DNA from: Echinococcus granulosus
Taxonomy: Eukaryota > Platyhelminthes > Cestoda > Cyclophyllidea > Taeniidae
Length of the DNA stretch: 49,322 bases
Direction: 5' to 3'
Assembly: GCF_000524195.1 (NCBI RefSeq)
Contig: NW_020170429.1
Coordinates: forward strand, 529,595-578,916
This document shows positions 12,601 through 24,600 of the stretch, in pieces. A program made the position numbers and the translations under genes. The notes beneath the pieces were generated by a model. The model was not told where the DNA came from. It searched no databases and worked only from the letters and a program-made list of their open reading frames with translations. The first letter of the stretch is position 1. Each line of letters opens with the position of its first letter.

Positions 12601-15600
12601 ACCAGCACTGCCTACCAGAGACGCACAACAACTGGAGCCTCCTCTCCCACCAACACCAACAGCAGCCGCATTCGATGGTGTTGATGGATGATGCGGACCA
12701 AGCTCCACCGACACCACCGCCGCGTCTCGCTTCGGCGATGAATACCATGCAACTCAGTAGGGTTCCAAGAACAACGTCTGCAGCTGCAACCACAACGCTG
12801 CCCGTGGATAGTGCGACCTGGCAGGTAGTACCCTTGCAATATCGTTGTTATTAGTCGAATTTACGAGAGAAAGGAAGTACTGAGTACTAAGAAAGCTAAG
12901 GAGAGTAGTAAATCTTGTGATTAGGAGTTAATTATTCTTCATTAGCTCCTAGGTCTTTAAAATTTTTTAGTCGTTAATGGTTTTAGAGGTCATCACGGTT
13001 GAGTGCTATCCCTTTTTGAATTCAAATTGTAGTGATGTCGATGGGTTTTTTGGTAGCTCTCCCTTGTACTAACAATACTATTGCCATTGATTGAATTGGT
13101 TCTGAATGAGGGCTGGTGAGGTTTTTACTATGTATAAGGAGTCAGGCTGCACTTTTGGCATTTCATTATTCCCAATTAGCCAGTTGTTTGAGGTCATTGG
13201 GGTGGCCCGCAATGTCCTTTGGTTTGATGGTAATTCCTGCCAACTGTGGAGCGTAACGGTGTTTTTCATTCGTCTTGACTTTTTGGGCGTTTTTGCCTGG
13301 TGGAGTCAGTTGAAGTTGAAGTACATGTACGTATATTTGTGCTTTATGAAAAGGGTGTAATGAAGGGTATGTCGAAGCGGATTCTAGAATTTCAAGTCCG
13401 GCTTACGTGAAGCTTACTGCTCTAACATATTGGTTCGCTGAAGTTAGACATTTGATTAACCATGCCTACATTCTCATTCATAACACTTTAAATAGGTGCA
13501 CTTTATTTTACTCCTCACATCAGGGACGTGCGATTAAGATAGTGAACAAGGGAGATAGGTGTTAACCTCTCCATGTTTCTGACAGACGTCTGGTAAATTC
13601 TCGGTCCGGTGAAAGGTCGATCGGCCTATTTTGCTGCTCAACAGTCGAGTTCAGTAATCTCCGGATGTGATGAAATAAACCCATCTCTAGGATCCCCAAA
13701 TAGGCCTATTTTCTAGAGGGCGAGAGCTGGACTATGTGGTTTAGTCTATCATTTTTGAAAGAATTCTTAATCTAGGATGCGCGATCTATGGGTTTCTCTG
13801 ATCTCACTGTTGTTATATTGCTTTAGTGTCAAAATGGGTAAGCTCTCTTAATGGACTCCGGGTGTTGAAATCCTGATTCATTTTAGCTGAATTTCCTACC
13901 CATCAATTTCATTTACTCTAATTTCATAGGCAAAATTTTACAGACCTCATTTTGTCTTTCGTTGCAGGAATCGATGTTAACCTAAACCTACTCTGTTTTA
14001 TTTTTGTATCTTTAGATTTCTTAATAATTAACCTTTGTAATTTATTCAGTTCATCAATTTTTTTAGGTTCCCCATGGCTTAGCTGCATCAAATAATATAT
14101 TTGTAGTCCTCCAACCCTTGTTTTCCAGTTGGTTCATTATATTAGCCTATAGTGCCCTAATGAGACCGGCACCCTTCAGCAAATTTACGCAGAATGTCTT
14201 GGAATAGCTGGAGTAGTTTTTTGCGTTTTTTATGAAAACCTATCGGATTCAGTAATTTTCCGTGATATGGTTTTTTACACTGGAAGGTCAGAAATAGAAG
14301 AAATTCTTTCCACGTTCCTTTTAAAGAATCTCGATATTCCTCTGGCATCAGGATTTCTTCCTCGAAATCATCCCTTTCGCCAACCACTGAAACAACCCTC
14401 CTACACTAATCCTGCCTTGAACACTGTCGCCAGTGCAGAAGGTAAGTCATAGCTTCTATTCTAAATCCAAAAAAACCTCACTCTACGGAAATAAATTCGT
14501 TCTTCGTATTTTCAGCCAAATTTGTGTCTCCATTGTCATGACATTTTAGATGTTTTTGGGTTGTCTGCCTTGTCCAAGTGATTCATGGAAAGGGGTAGGG
14601 GAGTTGTCCCAGTCCTACCATCTGGATAAAGTAGGTTTATCGTCCACCTGAAGGTGGTCCGATATCAATTTGGTTTTTGGCTCCGTCAGGCAAATATTAA
14701 TGGATGTGGGTCATGCACAGAAAGCCAGTGGGTGAATTTTGATTTAAATGTACTATATATTTCTAGTTTTAAAACCAAACTGTGAATCTTACTTTCGAAT
14801 TTTGTCTTCTGTGCTATAGCAAATTCCTTCTACTTTCTAACAGTTAAAACTCTACAGTCCTGCAAAATTCTGTATTTAGCTTGCCAAGGTCGCCATTGGA
14901 AATGCTTCAAATAACACTGTAGGTATTTCGTGTCAAAATGCCTTATCTAAAAGTTTATATATTTAACTTTATTGGCATGAGGTCAGTCAATTTCCCATGG
15001 GGACGCCAAGTTTTTTGCCATAAAGAACCGTGCCTCCAAAGTTTTTTGCAAGAGAACTTTATATTCGGAATACGTATTTGCCTCCCAGCACAAACAATAC
15101 CAGTAAAAGTACAATTTTCGTCAATTGGCGGTTAGTGCAACTTCACCTACCTTTTCTTGTAATGTTTTCTCTAAAACCATTTCATTTGATTCAAATAACT
15201 ACCAGAGTTCCCACTTTCCTCTCTTGAGTTGAGGAACTCAAGTAGTTGATGTAGAAAGCATAGCCCATTTAAGATAACAACCTGGAATGCATGAGTACTC
15301 TGAGCATTGCCTATCAGAGCGATCTGACATATTACTAGATTCCTGAGTCGCCGGAGTATTTTTAGGTTACATGTCGAAATTCAATGCGAAATATGCGCAA
15401 TAAACGCAAATTAACTGTTAGTTCGGATATACTTTGGAACTTTATGCTAACGATGTACCAGAAGTGAAAAACAGCCATCTTCCTTTGCATCACCTAAAGA
15501 CTGCGAGCTGCAAAGGCTAACAGCCTCCTACTCTTGTAACTTGACCTTTGACGAACCAATGTTCAAGACATTGGAAGACATACTTCCACATTGCTTGAGA

Positions 15601-18600
15601 AAACTCCATCTAATTGAGCCGAGCTGAACTGAACCAAGGAAATTTTTTTTGGAGTCTTGAACCATTGACAGCAACAAGCTGTTATTTATCAACAGACATA
15701 AGGCACTTGCCTCTACCATCATTGCTTCTGCTGCTACTTTTGCGTTGGGAATGGATCAGTTAGGGGATTGCTGAGAGGCAAGGGGTGGGGTAGGATGGAC
15801 GAGGAGTGAGTCACTTGCGGTTTAATGATGTTGGTCGGCGGTGGCAATGGGTGCGATGACGAGGCTCGTTCGCTTGCTCGCTCCACGCCTTCTAATGAAG
15901 CCGTAGTCTCAGCGTTTCTTTTGAACTGAACGCAGCACTGACTAAGTGACGAAGCTTGCCCGTTTACTGCCTCTCGACTGTTACGGGTCTTCATTAACCT
16001 CTTTCCTTTCTCGTGCTACCGTCCTTGATATTAACCGCTTTTCCTCTACCCCAGGAAGCATTAACTATTAATTTTTAGCAATCTTTTTATGTTCCTATCT
16101 GTCATGCAGCTGTGACCAGCTAATGTGCCTGGGTCAGGTTTCGGGGTGTTGTGAGCGTCCTATTGAAGCAAGATTTGCTTGATGGGCTGTTATTTTTACT
16201 CACCAGTTCCACGCACATAACTTCCTCTGTTCTTGAATAGCTCTCATTGGTCGTTCGTTTTCGTCCATTTAGGAGCTTGTTGGTATTCTTTAGTCTCCAT
16301 GAGGCATATTTCACCGATTTTATATCAGTTTGGGTCACAGTTACTGGCCTCAATCAGTCGTTATTTTGCTTTTTAGAGCCGTTCAGAAAGATGGTGGTTT
16401 ACTTTTCAAGAAGTAACCCTTATCGGTTCTTTCTCAGTTCATTCGTGGGAACATTTGTCTTATTTGATTAGTTAACTTATCTAGTGAAGTCCTGAATATT
16501 GTGAGTGCTCTATGGTAATGCGTATCCTTTGTTTACGCGAGCGGATAATTCACTAGGATCCACTTTAGCTTGTTGCTTATCGAGATGTATTGGAATTTTC
16601 TTTTTGCTGGGTCTTATGTGTTGGCCTTCTTCCTTGTAAACCCTTTTCAGAAGTCGCTTAGTATTTTCCAATCCCCAGGAAGCAGTGGTTGTCAAATTTG
16701 ACGATTCATTTACGATGTCTTTTACTTACCGTTTTGATCAGTTAATGTTTCCCATGTGATGTAGGTTAGAGTCCAGAGCGCTTTGCTAAAACCAGTAATC
16801 TTTCGTTACATCCGATGTTTCTGATTTCGCAAGTGCCATTCTTGATTTCAGCACAGTTTATTAAAGAGTTTTCTATTTGATTTCCATTTGTCAAAGCATC
16901 CAGCTACTTCATTCTATGTGGTCTTAGTTGTTAAGCTGTCCTCATCCAAAAACTGTAACTATTCGTTTTTTTGGTGGAATTTTACGAGGAAATTAAACTG
17001 GTTCCTCTAAGGGTACTTTTGAACGTTCAGTTTACAGCCTTTTCGGATGTTCACTTAGCTAATTGATGGTCTATCTCTAGTAAGCTGTTCAGGATTTGCC
17101 ATTTCACAACAATGTCGATATCGTGCTCATCTCTGAACGGACATGCAAGGATCACCTGTTTACTCAACACCCCACTTTTTGTGCACGAATATATGCCTAT
17201 TTCGAAACCATTTATTCGATCTGATGGTTCTGCTTCAAGTTACAAAACCAAGAAATATTCTGACGTAAATAAGTTGGTGTAAATTAAGCCAATTTCATTG
17301 ATAAAATCTACCGGGTAACAGCATTTGCAGCATAAAATTTTTTGTTTAGCAGTAGTCAACTTGGATTAAAAGTCCCAGACTAGTTTGGTTAGGGAAATTT
17401 TTCTGTAACCTAAACGGTGACACTTAGACCGGGTTATTTTTCACAATCATTTCAGGTTCCTCATTTTATTACGGTAAATGTTTTTTATAATGAATCTGTT
17501 TTTTGAGATACTTATTTTTACGGGCACCGCAGGCAGGCTTATTAGACCTGGAGTAAAAAGGGTAAGAGAGGGAGAGCGGTCATTACATTTCGTATTCTCC
17601 GCATCCCTCGGCTCGCCTCCTAGACAGGTAGTCAGACAGCTATTCACACACACGATGTCACGTAAGTACCTGGATAGACTAGCAACTACGTTTCACTCTA
17701 AAATCTGGCCTTACTGGTCAATGAGCCATTTGATTCAATTGTCTATGTGAGGTCAAACAAGAGTGCTATTTCAGCAATACCTTCCACCAACTTTCCATCT
17801 TTGCTTCTTATTTGTATTTGTTGCTTACAAGTTAAATGTACTTTATGAATTGTTTACCAGATTCATGGGTTGACGATGTCATTGATGCATCAGTGAAAAA
17901 AGACTGCGGACATTACTGATTAGTAAGTCAAAAAGGCTGGATCACCGAACGGGCTAGTTTCTTAGTTATAAAATGGTTTTGTATGCGTGTGTGGAAATGA
18001 TCTACTTTTTAGCGTAAATAGACATTGGGAATTTGTTCTTTTTTCATTTCCAACTTTGTTTATAATTCTAGCTCAGATGTGATGAATGTAGCATTTTCTG
18101 AACCTGTAACATTTTAGTCTAAAATACACCATGGCGAAGTTTATTTTGTAATATTTGTTTCCTAAAGGAGAAAGTGGAAATTTGAAGATTTAAAGAATTG
18201 TTAAAAGCGCATGAATGCTAGAAGTTGTTGCTTTGACATAGGCGGGAGATGGTTTGAAGAATGGACCCTTATTGTGCTTTTGATCGACCCGTTGCCAGTA
18301 CCTTTGTAATCACCAGGCTTTTCCATTGTGTGGAAGTTTGTCCGTCACTTGCAATTAAGAGTCCATGAAACTGCCCTCTCTTATCGTTTGAAGGACAAAA
18401 GTAGTCGTTCTTTTGGATGAGTTATTATCCACATCAGCTATTTGATGTGTGGGTGAATCAATGGCTAGATGTAAGGATCAATTATAGAATAGTTAGATAG
18501 GTAAACGGCTCACTGAATGTATTTATGGTTCGACGAATAGCTGGATGGATGTATGAACCAATAAGTTTATAAATAAATAATCTAATAGATACCCGAATGG

Positions 18601-21600
18601 ACTAGGGATCGGATGACGGAATAGTCAGTTGGTTGAATGGATGTATTGACGGTTAGATGAATTGATGAATGAATCTTTTCATTATAAACGGGTGGTTAGA
18701 TGGACTGGCAAACTGTTTGCTGAATAAAGTGTGATGGTTTTCACCATTTTTTTCAAAGTATCCGGGTTTATTTAAACCACTGAAATGAAACCATGAATTT
18801 ACTTTCTGCCACCTTCTTTAGACGATACCCCGGAGGATTCAGGTCTTATCCATACCTCTACACGTTCCCTCCTCTCCGCGTCCTCATCCGCCCACGAAGG
18901 TGCAGGAGGGGGTACAACAGGATCCACCCACTCACCTTTCTCGACCAGTGCTGCCCCCCTCCACCCGCGCCGCTCCGCTTCGGGGGGTTTCATCGGTCCC
19001 GCCGATTCGGAGGTCGCCTCGCTGTCCTCTTCCTCTGCTACCGCCACCGCTGCCAGGCCGTCTTTCGATCAGCCGACCAGCGTCGTCAGCACTTCTGCTA
19101 CCATCGCATGCTCGGGAAGTACACATTTTGCGCTGATCTCGGGACCCTATTTGTGGCCCAAAAACCTTCTCAGGCAGGGCCAGGACTGCACTGCGCTTAT
19201 GAGTTGGACAAAGGTGTGTGCTCCGTAAAATATGGACCATTTTCTCTTAGACGGCAGGGTTATCTTTTTTCATCCATTTTTTCTATTCGCAGGTCGCATT
19301 CTCTAAACGGCTGCTAGCGGCGACAGATAAGAGTTTACAAAAGCATATATCGGAGAACTTCAAATGTGAGTTACTCCCCTAATCTCTGTGTGCATATCTG
19401 CCTGTTTCATTTACCGCAATAGGTGATCTGGGTGGTCATATTTTTTCTTAAAAACTTTATTTTAGAATTGGCGATAATAATTGCATAGAAATATAGTAGA
19501 TATCTTGAAGCCTGCACAAAAATCCATAGAATAAAAAGTCCTGTAGATTTTAGGTTCTCTTAAATTGTTAATTTACCATCCTGCGGAAGTTTTCACATCA
19601 GCAACGATGTTGTATGTCAAGCCCCAGAATCTGATCATCATTTCCGTCCCAGACAGTGTTCAGCTGTCATTGAAGGTTCGTTTGGGGAACTTCCCTACCT
19701 TAATTCAAGCGCGAATTGCCCCTCTCGGGGATAGGAAATTCTCAGAGACAATCATATTTATTGTGAGCTGTAACATTAATATTTTTTGTTAGACTCGGAA
19801 TGAGACGATAATTAGGATTCGAGTCTATTGATAGATAGAGCTACCAACAAATCTCTTCAAGAGTTACTGTGTGAAGATTGATTATCCTTATTTCATAATC
19901 ATTTATTTATGATGCAATGCAACTTTATGTGTCTAGTGGCAAAATCGTGTCTGTTTATTTCTACTCGGTAGTTACATATTTAAGGTGATATTTTACATGA
20001 AAAACCTGGATTTTAAAGGCAAAAATAATTTAGTGGATTGAGAAGTGAAGCCTCAATCGTTGAGCATCATGTACCGAATTCCAATCGTTTACCTCGATTG
20101 AGTTTGGGGTATAACTTTCATGGCGTCAGATTGGGCTTAGTTGGTACCCTAATTTGGCCTCATACGGCTTGCATCTACCTTTTTCTCTAAGGTTCCTCTC
20201 TGAGATTTTGCAGCTAGCATTCGGTCTTGTACTCTTCTCCGACTGGTCAGTCTTATCGCTCCCTAAGTATACGGTGAAATCTACGTCTTTTTTGTCCATA
20301 GCTGTGTTTGTCAGGTAAACCTTAATGCTGCTTCCCACTTTCGCTAACAGTTTAAAAAATATTGTTTTCAGCGATACTGACAGTGGACGACACTTCCCTG
20401 TAAAATCCCTTTTTTCTAACCCTCTTTTTCGTTTGCACGCTAGACTTATGGTGACTGGTTTTTTGTGTTTGGTAAAGATGTTTGCGGAATCGAGAATTAC
20501 TTTCCATAATCTGCTATACGTGTTTAGTTTGTGCATAAACCCATAGAAGAGTTCAGTTTTTAAAGTGCTCAGGGACTTCGTTGAATCTGACAGTAAGGTA
20601 ATTGTAAATTTAGTATACAGACATCTAGCGCCTGTAGTAGCTCCATCATTCGGGTTCCTTTCGTCCTGCAAAGTCGATGGATAGTATTCGGATCCGAATT
20701 TAAATCGGATTTGTGCTACTGATCTTTAGAAGGTGTGAGTGCTGTGCAAAGGATGTTGTAGTTTCCCCCCCAAAAAAATACCCTGACCGATGTGTTGTCA
20801 ACTTTGGATTGCATTCATTGAGTGGAAGTTAGACATACACCTTTTGGCTGGAGGGCCATGTCATCAAGGTGGAAGTGTGGTGCTCGGAGAGAGTACAACC
20901 AGGATTTTATCATCTTTTGATTTAAAAATATCTCCCTAGTTTGGCTTGTTTTCGTTACAAGGTTATCTTGACTATTATTTGTAGCCTACTTGGTCCACAT
21001 ATTGTTGACGTTTGGATAAGACCCAAAAAAGATATCTGCTTCTCCTACTTGTCTGCGAGATTCCATTTGGCAATTCTGCGCGCTGTGTGCTAGGATTTAT
21101 CTTACGTTGTCTTATATCAACTCCGTGGTTCTTTTTAAATACTTTTGTGGGGTCTTTTAGTTCGTTTATCGTTACCCGATGCCATTTGTAGACTACGTGT
21201 TTTTTTCATACAGCTTAGTTTTATGGAGGTACAACCCGATTGCGAATACGAGTTCATAAAAATTAACCTTTTGTTCCAACGTAAGTATTGCGTTGAAAGC
21301 TAGCTAAGATTTATACTTTACTTCGCGTTTTTAATCGGAATGTAGTCAAATGCGTTTGCTGGCCTTTAGCTGAAAATAAATGCCCCCTTTTCTTACTCCA
21401 TCCTTTTTGTCTGGGCACTACTTCTCTTTACAGTTTTATTCCTCATTTCATAAGAATATTTCACGAAACATCAACTGAAGTTGTGCAGAAATTGATGCTG
21501 TAAATTTGTAAATGTGGGCTATAACCTTAATAAATGAAGGCTAATGTACGCTAAAAACGTTTCTTTTAAAACTACTGCTACGTACATGTAGGAAAGTTCA

Positions 21601-24600
21601 GCAATTTTATATTTTTTTTCCCCTAAAAGTAGTGAAGATGAAGGGTAAAGCAGTCGGTGGTCTCAGTGTTTTTTTACAACTATCTGACAAGTCGCCTCTC
21701 CTTCCCATTTCCTATAAGTCGTCACCCTGGGATGAGATTCCCTTCAGAGCTTATAAAGTAAATTCACGAAAAATGGGATTCTGCGATTTACTGAGTATTG
21801 TAGGACAAAGGTGTATTACGAGTGCAAATATAGGGTGGATTTCTTCCTTGTAGGTTAATCTAGGCGCTGATTAAGAAGTTGGGAAGTTCTGAGGTCTTCG
21901 GACGCCCATCCGTCTGCAATTACCATCATAAGAGATGTATATAAACCCCTGAAATTAATTCGCTAAAGGAAGAAGAAGGGACATAAAGGGGGAGCCAAGA
22001 CTTTTTAGGGAAAGTGAGTTTGGCTGTTCGATCTGCCAATGTCCGCACAGTGCCTGCCGGGTGGGTCCTTAAGCAAATGACTGAGTGACTTTAGTGTAAG
22101 CCCATAGACACTTGTTCGCAAACTTTGTGTATTTTCGGACAGACATTGATTATGACCATTCACTAACGCACTCTCCTCTTCGTCGGTCCGACAGTGATCC
22201 AGTCCTTTATGGGTGACCGCAGCGCAAAGCTAAGCAAACCTGACCTCGCCTCCATTATCGTCCAACGTGCTCTCTCCACCCCAGGCGTCCGCGACGAGCT
22301 CTACGCTCAGCTGTGTAAACAGACCACCGGCAACTACAACGCGTGAGTCAAGGCTGGCGTTTCCCTTCATTCTTGTGGTGGTATTGAAGTGACGTTAGGA
22401 TTTTTTTTCAGTGTCTACTAGTGCACCAACATGCAAGTGGCTTTTTTCTTGGGCGGATCTGTGCATTCGCTTGGGCTTTAGTTGCTTTCAGGCCATGAGC
22501 CTGCCTTTTTTGCGACGTGTATTTGAGATTGTACTTTATTTCCGGCTCTTGGAACGATTTCAGCATGCTTTTTGAACAATGATCACACGAAATGCGTATG
22601 GTCGTGTTGTCAAAGTGATTTCACGCCCTTGTATCCGTTTGCATTATTTGCTTTCATTTTACCAATTGGCCTTCTATGCTGCCGAATGTATAGGTAACAC
22701 CCTACTTTTATTTTATAACATCCTGCTANNNNNNNNNNNNNNNNNNNNNNNNNNNNNNNNNNNNNNNNNNNNNNNNNNNNNNNNNNNNNNNNNNNNNNNN
22801 NNNNNNNNNNNNNNNNNNNNNNNNNNNNCGATTTTGGACTGCTTTCTAACGTAATTTTTTGGCGGTTTATTGAAACAACCCTATCTTTTTGAATGCCCTC
22901 ATATCGCCTTTACACTATCAGTTCACGAGCCTGTCCTCTGGACAATTCAACAAAAGAATTCAAACCAAACAATGACATGGATTTACTTTTTACTTACTCA
23001 TAGTTTAACAGATGTATGTCCTAGTTGAGCGGTAATGCGAAAGATCGCTAGGACCGTTAATATGTGATTAAAAGTGAGTGATGATGTGACACTTATGATA
23101 GCCAAAAACCAAAAACCGTTAAAGGGAGATTTCAGTGATTTGCGAACTCATTAATCTACCATTCAGCCATTACTGGTCTGAACTATTTTGTTGTAAACCG
23201 TAAAACAGAAAAGTGGTTAAAAAGGAGCCTAGTAAGACAAATAGAGCATTTAAAAAATTCGAGTTAATTTGTGCTAGGTATGACCGGTATCTCTTGTTTA
23301 CTAGACGAATTGACCTCGGGCTTAATAAATTATACATTTAATTTCCCTTTTTTGATTACGGTTTCATACAATAATTCCATCTCTCTTTCAGTGACAGCCT
23401 GATGCGCGGATGGGAGCTTATCTGCATTTGTCTCTACTTCTTCCCCCCAAACAAAGTCTTCCGTGACCCGCTGCACGCCTACCTTACGACACGGAGTGAA
23501 GCTCTTTCAATTGCCCTCGCTCCGCCTCCACTTTCCTCCTCCATTAGCTCCACTGCAGCCAACGCCACGAACGACACTCCAGCTCTCCGCCCTGGACCTA
23601 GCTTGGCGGCAGCGGCGGCTCTGGCTGCTGGTAGCGACCCCACCGGTCTCATCGCCGCTCCCGTCACCCCAGCCTTCGGTGTGCCGCTTGCTGACACCGG
23701 CGGCGGTGGTGGTGAAAATATCTGCGAGACGAGCGCTGATCCCGCGCTCTCCAGTGAATTTCCTTACGGGCCGTGGGTGAAGCTGTCGGCACTTCACTTT
23801 ACTCGTGCTGCACCGAGATGGTTCATGCGTTCGGTGGCGTTGGGAGCAGTGCGGTCATCAATACCACCCTCGAAGGAGGAATTACTTCATGTTAAGGTGC
23901 GTTCCGTTACTACATGTAATCTTGGTTTCGTGAGCAGTAAGCTAGTAATTTGGATTATTAGAAAGTTAACTTATTTTGATATTCCTTTTGAGGTTCCCTG
24001 GCGTCTAGAGTGACTTCGGTGCCACTTATCCGGCTGCTAGTGAATAGGAGGCTCGATTTGTTAAATGACCTGTAAAGTTGGGCCAACCACTTAGTCAAAT
24101 TAGGACATTCTTTGCGTCTGCACTTATGATTTGGAGGTCACTGCATGTCAACTTTAGCTAGTCTACACGTAGAAACAACGGATTTGATGCCTTCTGCTTC
24201 GCTTATAAGCAGAACTTTTTGTTTTCAATGAATTATTCGAGCTCTCAGTGCGATTGACTTCAATCAATCCCAGAGTAGTAGGTTTGATTTTGAACAGGAA
24301 TGATTCATGGCTTCCGAACCAAACGTTTTGTTTTTTTTTCGTTGCTAGAGATGGACTTAAGTACATTGAAAGTGCAAGGAATCCTTTTTCCTAATAACCC
24401 ATTTAAAAAAGAAACGACTGACATCAAGATGGGATTTTGTTTCTGCCTATACTCACGATTAGATATTTTGCAAGTCAAGATCCCCATTGATCTGTTTATC
24501 GAAGGAAAATCTACCAAAGACTTCAGTGTTTGTTGCATTCTTTTGCCCTTTCTCAGATTTCTGGGGCTTGAAGCAACTTCTGTGCTCTAGATCCAATGTT

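Noticed and set aside
18793..19317. 174-codon open frame overlapping exon 10 in another plus-strand frame
   Set aside because: It is out of phase with exons 9 and 11, reads through both splice sites and lacks the MyTH4 match that the chosen frame shows.
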